Source: Chitinophagaceae bacterium (GTDB lineage Bacteria; Bacteroidota; Bacteroidia; Chitinophagales; Chitinophagaceae). From it: a stretch of 64,000 bases of DNA. The notes beneath the pieces are model-generated. The model made no database searches, had not been told where the DNA came from, and saw nothing but the letters and a program-made list of their open reading frames with translations. The position numbers and the translations under genes were made by a program. Positions within the stretch are counted from its first letter, which is position 1; every line of letters begins with the position of its first letter. Positions 16,138 through 25,628 of this stretch are shown here, piece after piece. The stretch covers positions 1 through 64,000 of the forward strand of contig JAICZH010000002.1 of NCBI GenBank assembly GCA_025933775.1. The letters are read 5' to 3'.

Positions 16138-18417
16138 TTACTTTTGATCAGACATTGTAAACGTTACCGGTTGCAATCTGTAAGCATTAACAGTGCGCCC
16201 GTTTTGTGAAGCAGGAATCCATTTCGGGCCGCTCGCAATCGCATTCACAGCCACTTCTGCCAAATGCGTTCCTTTCATAGTAGTAGCTTCGGCATTGCTT
16301 ACACTGCCATCTTTATTTACGATAAATTTTACAACACAGGTGCCATTATCTTTTGTAGTAAAAGAATCTATTGAAGTCTTAATTTTATCAGTTATATATT
16401 TCACCCATGCTTGCTGCCCACCGGGAAATTCTGGCGTTACTTCCACTTTTGTAAAAATTTGTTCAGGAATTGTATCTGTATGCACGCCTTCAATTTGTTT
16501 CACGTCAATGGGCTTTGTTGTTATTTCAATAACTCCGTCTTTTCCTTTTTCTCCATATTTTTTTATTGCTTCATCTCCTTTATGAACCGATATACTTGCA
16601 ATACTTTCTACAGGCATATTTTTTAATTCTTCTTTAGAGATTTCTTTACCATCAACAAAATAAACAGGATCTGGTTTACTATTTTTTTCACTAACTGTGC
16701 TTACAATTTCTTTACTTTTTTTATTTATAATAACAACGCCATTCTTTCCTTTTTCGCCATAAAGTTTTGTTGCACTTTTCCCTTTTAAAACATTTATACT
16801 TTGTATATCTTTTGGATTAATTGAATTAATTTTTTCTTTTGAAACTATTTTTCCATCCACAACATATAGAACATTTGCAGGTAATCCTTTTGTAGTTGAC
16901 GAAGAAGGTAAAGTGTCATTTACTATTTTATCATTATTAATAACAGATTCATTTTGTTCAGCATATTTTTCAATGCCATTCAAAATATTTTGTGCAATTA
17001 TTTTTTGATTTTCTGGTTTTATTAAATAATCAAAATCTTTTTGAGTAGTAAGAAACCCAGCCTCAATCAATATTGCTGGGCATTGATTGGCTTTTAAAAC
17101 CCATACACCTTTACTGCGTTGCACTAAATCATTTTGAATAGATAATCCATAGTTGTTTTGAAAAGAATTAATAATGGCTGATCCCAATAATTTGCTTTGT
17201 TGCAAATAAGGATTGTCATTCTGCGGTATCAAAATACGCAGCCCATTATGTTCATTTTTTGTTTCTTCGGCGTCAATGTGTATCGAAATAAAAATATCTG
17301 CTCTCTTTGCTTCTGCAAAATTCACTCTTTCTTTTACTGTTGAATATTCATCATCTTTTCTTGATAAAATAATATTGATATTATCATTGGTATTCATTTC
17401 TTTTACCAATTTGGCAATAGAAAGATCAATATCTTTTTCTTTGATATTATTTTCTATCGCTCCATAATCATTTCCTCCATGACCTGCGTCAATTACTACA
17501 GTAATTTTTTTGCCTTCATAAAATTTTGACGCAGATTTATTTTTTAGTTTTAATGTAAAAGCAAAAAATATAATAGCTGCCAAAGGCAATACCAACAACC
17601 TGCTGAGATAATTTACTTTCGGATTTTTATTTTTTGTAAACATGATGATTCTTCTTTTTAATGGTGAATGAAAAAAATTATTGGTTAGTGAAAACTCTTG
17701 CCCGGGATAAACTGTTTGTAAAACCATTTCTGCAAAAGCGCTGATGTCACTGTCTTCCAGTGCTTCTTTATCTGCAATAAATTCGTGTATCATGCCCAGT
17801 TCTTTTCGCATGAGCCAAAAGAAAGGATTCATCCAGAAAAAAATGAGCAACACATTCATAAATATTTTATCGTAAGAATGTTTCTCTTTTATATGCGCTA
17901 TTTCATGATTAAAAATTTGCTGTCCTTGCTTTGAATGAATATCAATTGCATTATTCCAGAAAATAGAATTGAAAAATGAAAACGGCGTTCCTTTCGCATC
18001 CGTAATAAAAAAATTGATTCCTTTCATTTTGGTTTCAGGGTTATTTTTCTTTAGTCTGAATATTTTATACAACGCAAGAAAAAAAATCAACAGCAACACG
18101 AAGGTGATAATGCAATAAGCAGCCGCAATAATATTTTCCGAGCTAAGCGGATTGCTGTGCCTGCTGTAATCAATAATTATTTCATCGCCGCTATTAATGG
18201 TTTGCAGCATCTGTACCACCGCTCCTTTGTCTTCCGTTGTGTTTTGAAAAATATTTATTTTAATCACAGGTATTATCAATGAAAGAACCACCGAAGCCAA
18301 TAAATAAAAGCGGTTCCAGCGATGAAATATTTTATTGCGCAACGACACATAGTAATAACCAAACAATATGCCGGAGCATATAATTACTTTTAATAAATAC
18401 CAGGCAAGCGTTATCAT
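16138..18417 (-). CDS. BlaR1-type M56 metallopeptidase fused to N-acetylmuramoyl-L-alanine amidase (Amidase_3), two TonB-plug-like segments and a TonB C-terminal domain
   Basis: HEIAHIKEKHSYDK (M56); VVIDAGHGGNDYGA...ISIHIDAEE...ILIEAGFLTT (Amidase_3); 2x VDGKxxSKExxx...KYGEKGKDGVI; C-terminal TonB energy-transducer motif. Confidence 0.92.
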   Translation of the reverse strand: MITLAWYLLKVIICSGILFGYYYVSLRNKIFHRWNRFYLLASVVLSLIIPVIKINIFQNTTEDKGAVVQMLQTINSGDEIIIDYSRHSNPLSSENIIAAAYCIITFVLLLIFFLALYKIFRLKKNNPETKMKGINFFITDAKGTPFSFFNSIFWNNAIDIHSKQGQQIFNHEIAHIKEKHSYDKIFMNVLLIFFWMNPFFWLMRKELGMIHEFIADKEALEDSDISAFAEMVLQTVYPGQEFSLTNNFFHSPLKRRIIMFTKNKNPKVNYLSRLLVLPLAAIIFFAFTLKLKNKSASKFYEGKKITVVIDAGHGGNDYGAIENNIKEKDIDLSIAKLVKEMNTNDNINIILSRKDDEYSTVKERVNFAEAKRADIFISIHIDAEETKNEHNGLRILIPQNDNPYLQQSKLLGSAIINSFQNNYGLSIQNDLVQRSKGVWVLKANQCPAILIEAGFLTTQKDFDYLIKPENQKIIAQNILNGIEKYAEQNESVINNDKIVNDTLPSSSTTKGLPANVLYVVDGKIVSKEKINSINPKDIQSINVLKGKSATKLYGEKGKNGVVIINKKSKEIVSTVSEKNSKPDPVYFVDGKEISKEELKNMPVESIASISVHKGDEAIKKYGEKGKDGVIEITTKPIDVKQIEGVHTDTIPEQIFTKVEVTPEFPGGQQAWVKYITDKIKTSIDSFTTKDNGTCVVKFIVNKDGSVSNAEATTMKGTHLAEVAVNAIASGPKWIPASQNGRTVNAYRLQPVTFTMSDQK

Positions 18418-18423
18418 AAAATA

Positions 18424-18783
18424 TTATTTATTTTTTTTTAAATGTTTTAAAAGCAGCTCCAGTTCTTCAATGCTTAAATTATTTTCTTTCACCATTGATG
18501 AAACTGCATTGGAAAAGGAACCGTCAAAATATTTTTTTACCAACGATTTCATGCTACTCTTTGAATACACATCTTTATTTACCAAAGGATAATATTGATG
18601 GTTTCTTCCAATTACATTTATTCCCGCAAAATTTTTTTCCACTAATATTTTAAGAATAGTTGCAACCGTGTTCTGGTGCGGCTTTGGATTAGGCATTTCA
18701 TTAATGATCTCCCTTAAAAAAGCCTTTCCTTTTTTCCAGATCACCTGCATAATCTGTTCTTCCGCTTTGGTCAATGTCTTCAT
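18424..18783 (-). CDS. BlaI/MecI/CopY-family transcriptional repressor
   Basis: 119 aa winged helix, LTKAEEQIMQVIWKKGKAFLREIINEM...NTVATILKILVEK. Confidence 0.95.
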   Translation of the reverse strand: MKTLTKAEEQIMQVIWKKGKAFLREIINEMPNPKPHQNTVATILKILVEKNFAGINVIGRNHQYYPLVNKDVYSKSSMKSLVKKYFDGSFSNAVSSMVKENNLSIEELELLLKHLKKNK

Positions 18784-18818
18784 AATTTTTTTAATTTTTC
18801 AGATTCAAAAACAAATAT

Positions 18819-18856
18819 AAACTAATTTTTTAGTTTAAAAACTAATTTTTTAGTTT
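18819..18856. promoter_or_regulatory. Duplicated dyad AAACTAA-TTTT-TTAGTTT (two copies, 20 bp apart), putative BlaI-type operator
   Basis: 18819-18836 and 18839-18856 are identical 18-mers with 7-bp inverted arms, upstream of blaI-like gene. Confidence 0.7.
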
Positions 18857-18879
18857 TAATAAAAAAAAATAAACAATTG

Positions 18880-18901
18880 TGGTCGGTGGGGACACCGACC
18901 A
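18880..18901. repeat. Hairpin repeat TGGTCGGTGGGGACACCGACCA (copy 1)
   Basis: TGGTCGGTG/CACCGACCA arms; second copy at 23377. Confidence 0.85.
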
Positions 18902-18988
18902 AGGCTGCTGATGGGCTTTATTATAATTTCTTTTTAGAAAAATATAATTATACAACTAACTTTGCCATTTTATAATACGATACGAAAC

Positions 18989-19678
18989 ATGGCGGAAACA
19001 ATTGTAGAATTACGTAATGTAAATATTTATCAGGGCGAATCGCTCATTCTGAGCGAAGTGAATATTATTGTGAACCGAGGAGAGTTTGTTTATCTCGTTG
19101 GTAAAACGGGAACCGGCAAATCAAGTCTTTTAAAAACTTTGTATGGCGATCTTACACTAAAAGAAGGCGAGGGAATTGTTGTTAGTTATAATCTTTCAGA
19201 ACTTGATTGGAAAAAGGTTCCTTACCTGAGACGCAATCTGGGCGTGGTTTTCCAGGAATTTCAATTACTTACCGACAGAAATGTAAATGAAAATCTCAAA
19301 TTTGTTTTAAAAGCAACCGGATGGAAAGATGATAAATTAATGGATGAAAAAATTGCTGATGTACTTGATAAAGTTGGTTTAAAAACCAAAGGTTTTAAAA
19401 TGCCTTTTGAGCTTAGTGGCGGCGAACAGCAAAGAGTGGATATCGCAAGGGCATTATTAAATTCGCCGAAATTAATTCTTGCCGATGAGCCAACCGGAAA
19501 TCTCGATCCCGAAACCAGTGACGAAATCATGCAGCTTCTTTTTAGCATAAGCCGCGATTATGGAACATCAATTATAATGGCCACGCATGATTATCCTGTT
19601 ATCAATAAATTTCCGGCGCGAATGATAAAAACGGAAAGAGGCAAAGTGTGGGACAATGCTACTCTATCCATCGGATAA
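18989..19678 (+). CDS. ftsE: FtsE-like ABC transporter ATP-binding protein
   Basis: [11 protein letters not shown] Walker [16 protein letters not shown] signature, [11 protein letters not shown] Walker B. Confidence 0.9.
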   Translation: MAETIVELRNVNIYQGESLILSEVNIIVNRGEFVYLVGKTGTGKSSLLKTLYGDLTLKEGEGIVVSYNLSELDWKKVPYLRRNLGVVFQEFQLLTDRNVNENLKFVLKATGWKDDKLMDEKIADVLDKVGLKTKGFKMPFELSGGEQQRVDIARALLNSPKLILADEPTGNLDPETSDEIMQLLFSISRDYGTSIIMATHDYPVINKFPARMIKTERGKVWDNATLSIG

Positions 19679-20783
19679 GCTGTAACGCGTTGAAATGATT
19701 TTCATAAATATTTTCCAAAACTTTTTTTCGTGTATCCGCCTCCGTTAGTGTAAACGGCTGGTGATATAATTCATTAATTATTTTTTTATAATCAGATGCA
19801 GTATTTGCAATTTTGCAAACCGCTTCAAGATTATTTCCTTCTACCGAAACCGGATTGGTAATTACATGCCTGCCATTAAACAATGCATTTAATAATTTTA
19901 TTTTAATTCCTGTTTTATTAAATGAAGGCAAGATATGAATGTGCGCTTTTTTTACAAGATCATCCATTTCTTTTGCTGACGGATTGGCTACGATGCAGAT
20001 ATTCACATTGCTGTGAGCCGCTGCCATAAGGCGTTTGGAAGGATTTTTACCTGCAATAACAAAAGGAATATTCAAAGAATTAAAAACATTTTTTATAAGC
20101 CAAGTCGTTGCTTTTTCATTTTCGTAAACAGATAAATTTCCATGATACAAACAAAAATTGCCGGAACCTGTTTTGGATGTTACATTTGTAAATGGGATAA
20201 ATGCCGGAAGATATTTTATATTTTTTGCGCCAAAATTTTTCTGATAAGTTTCTTTATCTTTTTCGCTTACTGCAATGAACACACCTTTGTTGGAAATCGC
20301 TTTTTCATATTTTTTTAAAAGTAAACTTTCATATCTGAAATAACTTTTTTTAAAAATATTGTGTGTTGATTTAGAAAGTTCATAATAATATTTATATTCC
20401 ACATTATGCAGCCTCACAAAAACTTTCCGGGTATTTAACTCATCCGAATATAAAAAATAAGTGCAATGAATTCCTTCAAGTAAAATTGGATATTTATCTT
20501 TTGAAAGATTATTCAATAACATTTGATTAGCACGTGAACTAACGATGAAGGGTACACGAAAAGAGAAACTTTTTAAAAAATTTTTTCGTGAATAATAGTT
20601 TACTGAAGCACAATATTTATCAAGCTCCTGCTGTTTTCCACGGCCATATTCAAAACAATGCAAATGAATAAGGAGGCCTTCCTTATGCAACGCTTTTATT
20701 TTATAAAACAAATCAAAAACTCCCCCATAATCAACAGGGTAGGGCACATCAAGACATACAATATGAAGATGTTGATCTGTCAA
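19659..20783 (-). CDS. glycosyltransferase (GT-B type)
   Basis: 374 aa; HIVCLDVPYPVDYGGVFDLFYKIKAL; FVIAGKNPSKRL...HILPSFNKTGIKIKLLNAL. Confidence 0.85.
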   Translation of the reverse strand: MTDQHLHIVCLDVPYPVDYGGVFDLFYKIKALHKEGLLIHLHCFEYGRGKQQELDKYCASVNYYSRKNFLKSFSFRVPFIVSSRANQMLLNNLSKDKYPILLEGIHCTYFLYSDELNTRKVFVRLHNVEYKYYYELSKSTHNIFKKSYFRYESLLLKKYEKAISNKGVFIAVSEKDKETYQKNFGAKNIKYLPAFIPFTNVTSKTGSGNFCLYHGNLSVYENEKATTWLIKNVFNSLNIPFVIAGKNPSKRLMAAAHSNVNICIVANPSAKEMDDLVKKAHIHILPSFNKTGIKIKLLNALFNGRHVITNPVSVEGNNLEAVCKIANTASDYKKIINELYHQPFTLTEADTRKKVLENIYENHFNALQLIRWIE

Positions 20784-20881
20784 AGGATGAAAAGAAATAA
20801 ATGAAGTATAAAATTGTTTGGTGAATTAATACGCAAAACTGCTTATAATTGTTCAACATTTGTAAATAAAAATTATTTTTT

Positions 20882-21994
20882 TTGAACCAAAAAATTATTG
20901 TCTCGGTTATAAGCGATATTGTTACCGATCAGCGGGTGCAAAAGGAGTGTAATACATTTCATAAAATAGGTTACGAAGTTTTATTGCTCGGCAGAAAAAG
21001 CAAAAATAATTTTGGGTTAAATAGATTACCATACAAAGTAATTCGCTTTGAAAGCCTGTTCCGGCGAGGCCCTTTGATGTATCTCATTTTTAATGTGCAA
21101 TTATTTTTTTATTTGCTTTTTAAAAGGGCTGATATTTTATGGGCAAATGATTTGGATACATTGCTTCCCAATTTTATTATTTCGAGATTAAAAAAAAATA
21201 AGCTGGTTTATGACAGCCATGAATACTTTATTGCAAGTGTTTATAAAAAAACTTCACAAAAAATATGGAAGAAGCTGGAAAATTTTTTATTTCCAAAATT
21301 GAAAAATGTAATTACCGTAAATGATTCCATAAAGAAAGTGTATGCAAAAAAATATAATGTTCCCATAACCGTTGTACGAAATGTTCCATACAAATTTGTT
21401 TCAAATAAAAATATTGAAAACATCAACCTGCCGAAAGATAAAAAAATATTAATCATGCAGGGAATTGGCTTAAATGAAAACCGCGGCGCTGAAGAAGCAG
21501 TGCTAACCATGCAGTTTTTACCGGATGAGTTTATTTTATATTTCATTGGTGCAGGAACTATTTTGCATAAGCTGAAACAAATGGTGAAAGAACTAAATCT
21601 TTTTTCTAAAATTATTTTCATTGATACCTTGCCATACCGACAAATGATGGAATATACCAGGCAATGTTTTCTCGGATTGATCTTTGAGAAAATAAATGTT
21701 ACGGATCATCATTTATTCGCATTGCCCAATAAATTTTTTGATTACATACATGCCGGTATTCCTGTGTTGTCATCCAAAGCAATTGAAATAAAACCGCTGA
21801 TAGAAAAATATAATGTTGGAGATTGTATCAATAGTTTTGAGCCTGCGGAAATTGCATCAAAAATTATTTCCATTTCAAAGAATAATGAATTGTACAATAC
21901 ATGGAAACGCAATACTGCTGCGGCATCTGAAGAACTAAACTGGGAAAATGAAGAAACAATTTTAATTGATTTTATGCATCAGCTAAAGCTATAA
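20882..21994 (+). CDS. glycosyltransferase (GT4-like), TTG start
   Basis: VVRNVPYKF; MQGIGLNENRGAEEAVLTMQ; ALPNKFFDYIHAGIPVL. Confidence 0.9.
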   Translation: MNQKIIVSVISDIVTDQRVQKECNTFHKIGYEVLLLGRKSKNNFGLNRLPYKVIRFESLFRRGPLMYLIFNVQLFFYLLFKRADILWANDLDTLLPNFIISRLKKNKLVYDSHEYFIASVYKKTSQKIWKKLENFLFPKLKNVITVNDSIKKVYAKKYNVPITVVRNVPYKFVSNKNIENINLPKDKKILIMQGIGLNENRGAEEAVLTMQFLPDEFILYFIGAGTILHKLKQMVKELNLFSKIIFIDTLPYRQMMEYTRQCFLGLIFEKINVTDHHLFALPNKFFDYIHAGIPVLSSKAIEIKPLIEKYNVGDCINSFEPAEIASKIISISKNNELYNTWKRNTAAASEELNWENEETILIDFMHQLKL

Positions 21995-23288
21995 GAATTT
22001 TTTCTATCATTTGATCGTGAATAGTTTTCCATTCTTTATATTGGCTAGTTTCACTTACAGTATGATTGTGCCAGATGCTGATAAAAGTTCCTTCCACTTT
22101 TTTAACTTCATCAATCAGTACAAAAATATTTTTTATAATTTTTTCTTTATCAAAAAATGTATTAAGCATAAAATTCCCTTCCATGAAAGTGAATGGGAAA
22201 ATTTTTAAATGAGTTGACTTTTCATTTTTTAAATCATAAAAATAAAATGGCTTTGATGTGCCTGCACGAAACCCTGCATGGTAAGGAAATCCCATCGAAT
22301 AATCCTGACTAATACCTGCATTTATCAATGCGTTAAAAGTATCGGGCAAAATAAATTTTAAAAAATGCTGCCTGCTTTTGATAATATTTTTATCAGCTAT
22401 TTTTTCAAGCCTTTGTTTTTCTATTACAATTTTTTCAGGAAACAAAGAAGTTTTAAATGAAGGATGAATGCCAATTTCGCTAAACATTTTTATTTTATTG
22501 ATTACACTTTTCATCACCGGATTTTTGTAATCAAGATTTCTATCATGCATAGTTTTATCTGCAAGCAAAAAAAAGAAAATGGATGGCAACTTATTTTTTG
22601 TAATTGTTTCCTGCAAATAATCATACACATCCCACGGGTCGTGGGTTGTATCATTTCGTATTTGTTTTCTGCTTTTAATATTTTTAAAATCTAATTTTAA
22701 TACATCTTTCATTGTGCTTCCTGTATTTCTTATAAAATTTCTTCCAATAAATTTATAAGCCACATCAATATCGTACGTAACAATTACCTCAAATTTTGAT
22801 GGCTTAAATTCGAGCGAAGGAAATTTATTTTGTAAAATATTTTTAAAAAGAATTATCCATTTATCCACTGCAGGAATTTGTAAAAAATTATTTTTATACG
22901 CCAATGAATCGGTAGCTTTAAATCTTCCATATTTATCAGGTGTAAATGGTAAGTATTCTTCATAACGGCTCAGCATATAAAACACAGCAGAAAAAATATC
23001 AAAGCCAACATCGCATTCATCATTAGCAAATAAAATTTTTGTTTCATATTTTTCTGCAACAGGAACTTCAATTTTTTTTATAGAATTATCTCCTAATAAT
23101 GAAGTTGCTTTTATAAAAAAAGCATCTCCTATGTGCTGTTGTGAATAATTTATTTTTTCGCCTGCATAACGCTCAAATGCAGCAATATCGGTAGTTGTAT
23201 TGAATAGAATACCCATCTGCTGTGTAAAAATATATTCAAAAATAAATTCGCTTCTGGGTGTAATAGTGGATAAATATATCAGTAGCAT
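21972..23288 (-). CDS. polysaccharide deacetylase-family protein
   Basis: 438 aa; VIVTYDIDVAYKF...; EIGIHPSF; SMGFPYHAGFRAGTS. Confidence 0.8.
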   Translation of the reverse strand: MLLIYLSTITPRSEFIFEYIFTQQMGILFNTTTDIAAFERYAGEKINYSQQHIGDAFFIKATSLLGDNSIKKIEVPVAEKYETKILFANDECDVGFDIFSAVFYMLSRYEEYLPFTPDKYGRFKATDSLAYKNNFLQIPAVDKWIILFKNILQNKFPSLEFKPSKFEVIVTYDIDVAYKFIGRNFIRNTGSTMKDVLKLDFKNIKSRKQIRNDTTHDPWDVYDYLQETITKNKLPSIFFFLLADKTMHDRNLDYKNPVMKSVINKIKMFSEIGIHPSFKTSLFPEKIVIEKQRLEKIADKNIIKSRQHFLKFILPDTFNALINAGISQDYSMGFPYHAGFRAGTSKPFYFYDLKNEKSTHLKIFPFTFMEGNFMLNTFFDKEKIIKNIFVLIDEVKKVEGTFISIWHNHTVSETSQYKEWKTIHDQMIEKILIALADA

Positions 23289-23376
23289 AATTGAAAAGTA
23301 AAGTTGAATTATTTCATCTGTTTATGCAAATATTGTATTGCAAATCCCTTTTATTTTATCATTAAAAACTCAGGTT

Positions 23377-23400
23377 GTGGTCGGTGAGGACACCGACCAC
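23377..23400. repeat. Hairpin repeat GTGGTCGGTGAGGACACCGACCAC (copy 2)
   Basis: Inverted arms; near-identical to 18880-18901. Confidence 0.85.
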
Positions 23401-23547
23401 GGCTGCCTTCCATGGCTGTTGGCCTCACCATCCAGCAACAATTGGAATGCATTCATGTTGTTGATGTATCAAACATTTTATTTATCATTAAAACAATTTC
23501 TTGTACAATAAAGATGATTATGTACTTTTCCAAAAAAAATTATTTCG

Positions 23548-24474
23548 ATGAAAAAATTTTCCCCTGTTTCTCTTTTATTTTTATTTCTATTTTTTTTTGG
23601 GCAAAATTCTTTTGCACAATATCGCACAGATAAAAAACTTGAAAGTAAATTAAAAGCGTTGATAGATTCATTTCATGGAACTGCAGGTATTTATGTGCGT
23701 AATTTAAAAACCAACAAAGAAGTTGCCATTAATGCCGACACTATTTTCCCGACAGCAAGTATTGTGAAAGTGCCCATTCTCATTGGAATTTTTAATAAAA
23801 TTGAACAAGGCGTTTATACGTATCATCAACCGATGGTGTATCGCGATTCAATGGCCCATGGCGGTTCAGGGCTGATGCAATATTTTAAAGACAGTACTAA
23901 AACTGATTTAAACAATATTATTACTTTAATGATAACGCATAGCGATAATACGGCTGCCATCTGGTGCGAAAAGCTTGCCGGTGGCGGCGTTACAATTAAT
24001 GAATGGCTTGCCGGGCAAGGTTTTCAATATACAAGATTAAATTCGCGAACGCCAGGCCGTAAGAATAATTATGATGAATATGGATGGGGACAAACGACTC
24101 CAAAAGAAATGGCGAATCTATTGGTAATGATTCGTGAAGATAAAGCCGTAACGCCGGCTGCAAGCGAAAGAATGTATCGCATTCTTACGCATATTTATTG
24201 GGATGAATATGCGCTATCGCAGATTCCGCCTTATGTTCAGGCGGCATCCAAACAGGGAATGGTGGATGCATCGAGATCGGAAGGAGTGCTGGTAAATGCG
24301 CCGCATGGCGATTATGTTTTTTATATTGCTACAAAAAATAATAAAGATCAAAGATGGGAACCGGATAATGAAGCATGGCAATTGGCGCGAAAAATTTCGG
24401 CATTGTTGTGGAATTATTTTGAACCAAAATCAAATTGGAAACCGGCGGAAGGAAGTGAAAAATATTGGAAATAA
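23548..24474 (+). CDS. class A beta-lactamase-related serine hydrolase
   Basis: TASIVKVPIL (SxxK), HSDNTAA (SDN), signal peptide. Confidence 0.9.
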   Translation: MKKFSPVSLLFLFLFFFGQNSFAQYRTDKKLESKLKALIDSFHGTAGIYVRNLKTNKEVAINADTIFPTASIVKVPILIGIFNKIEQGVYTYHQPMVYRDSMAHGGSGLMQYFKDSTKTDLNNIITLMITHSDNTAAIWCEKLAGGGVTINEWLAGQGFQYTRLNSRTPGRKNNYDEYGWGQTTPKEMANLLVMIREDKAVTPAASERMYRILTHIYWDEYALSQIPPYVQAASKQGMVDASRSEGVLVNAPHGDYVFYIATKNNKDQRWEPDNEAWQLARKISALLWNYFEPKSNWKPAEGSEKYWK

Positions 24475-24578
24475 AGAGGTAACAGGTTTCAGGTTTCAGG
24501 TAAAGGTTTAAGGTAAAAGATGAAAGACAATACGCATACGCAATTCAAGAATAAAGTAATTCAACCAAAAAATAATTG

Positions 24579-24617
24579 ACAACTCACAATTCACAATTCA
24601 CACTCACAACTCACAAT
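24579..24617. repeat. Degenerate tandem repeat of ACAATTCAC/ACAACTCAC in 5' leader
   Basis: caactcacaattcacaattcacactcacaactcacaat. Confidence 0.7.
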
Positions 24618-24621
24618 AAAA

Positions 24622-25155
24622 ATGGAATCTCAGTTAGATGGGTTTGATGAAGAACCGAAAATACGACCAACACTTCTTACAGTACTTTGCATACTTACAT
24701 TTGTAGGAAGCTCATGGTTAATTATTACCAACATCTGGGCTTATGCAACTGCTGCTAAAACTGCACAAATGGTTTCAATGGTAAGAGAAGCCAACAGAAA
24801 TGATTCCATAAAATATTCTGATACATCAAAAGCCGCCCGGCATCAAAATGGAATGTTATTTAGAGAAAAAATTTTCTCTTCAGTTTCACAAATGATGACA
24901 GTAAAAAATATCCGAAGAAATGCATTGGGCGGCATCATATCAGCGATATTTACTTTATTAGGAGCTATATTAATGTGGCATTTAAAAAGAGCAGGATTTT
25001 ATTTGTACCTCTTCGGAACATTGCTTGGAATAGCAGTGCCACTCATTTTGTATGGCGTAAACATGATGTCAGTAGGTATTTCTTCTTTTACCGGATTTTT
25101 TGGGCTGGTGTTTGTTGCTTTGTATGCGCTTAATTTTAAAAATTTTAATAAGTAA
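24622..25155 (+). CDS. hypothetical membrane protein
   Basis: 177 aa with several hydrophobic segments. Confidence 0.75.
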   Translation: MESQLDGFDEEPKIRPTLLTVLCILTFVGSSWLIITNIWAYATAAKTAQMVSMVREANRNDSIKYSDTSKAARHQNGMLFREKIFSSVSQMMTVKNIRRNALGGIISAIFTLLGAILMWHLKRAGFYLYLFGTLLGIAVPLILYGVNMMSVGISSFTGFFGLVFVALYALNFKNFNK

Positions 25156-25277
25156 AATGCTATATTTTTTTTATTAAAATTTTTAAATAAACCAATCCTG
25201 TTGCAAAAGAAACCTTTGCTTAAAATTAAAATTTTATTATTACCTTTGCAGCCAATTAAAAATTATATTAATAAAAA

Positions 25278-25550
25278 ATGTCTTATTTAACAGCTGAAAA
25301 AAAATCGCAAACCTTTGCAGAGTTTGGTGGAAATGCTGCCAATACTGGTTCTATTGAAGCGCAGATTGCTTTGCTTACAGAAAAAATTAATCACATTTCT
25401 GATCATCTTAAATCAAATAAAAAAGATTTCAGTACGCAGCGTGGATTAATGCAAATGGTTGGGAAAAGAAAAAGCCTTTTAACCTATTTGAGCAAGCATA
25501 ATCTTACAGGTTACCGCGCTTTAATTGAAAAATTAGGACTTCGTAAATAA
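25278..25550 (+). CDS. rpsO: 30S ribosomal protein S15
   Basis: 90 aa; NTGSIEAQIALLTEKINHISDHLKSNKKDFSTQRGLMQMVGKRKSLLTYL. Confidence 0.97.
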   Translation: MSYLTAEKKSQTFAEFGGNAANTGSIEAQIALLTEKINHISDHLKSNKKDFSTQRGLMQMVGKRKSLLTYLSKHNLTGYRALIEKLGLRK

Positions 25551-25578
25551 TAAAAAACTTTAATGATATAAAAGTTAT

Positions 25579-25613
25579 TCCCAACTGAATATCCGGTTGG
25601 GATTACTTTTTTT
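25579..25613 (+). terminator. Rho-independent terminator between rpsO and pnp
   Basis: TCCCAACTGAATATCCGGTTGGGA followed by T-rich tract. Confidence 0.75.
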
Positions 25614-25628
25614 AATACAAAAAATAAT

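Noticed and set aside
16150-16180. AACCGGTAACGTTTACAATG as a repeat copy
   Set aside because: Weak core match and falls in the conserved TonB C-terminal sequence RLQPVTFTM.
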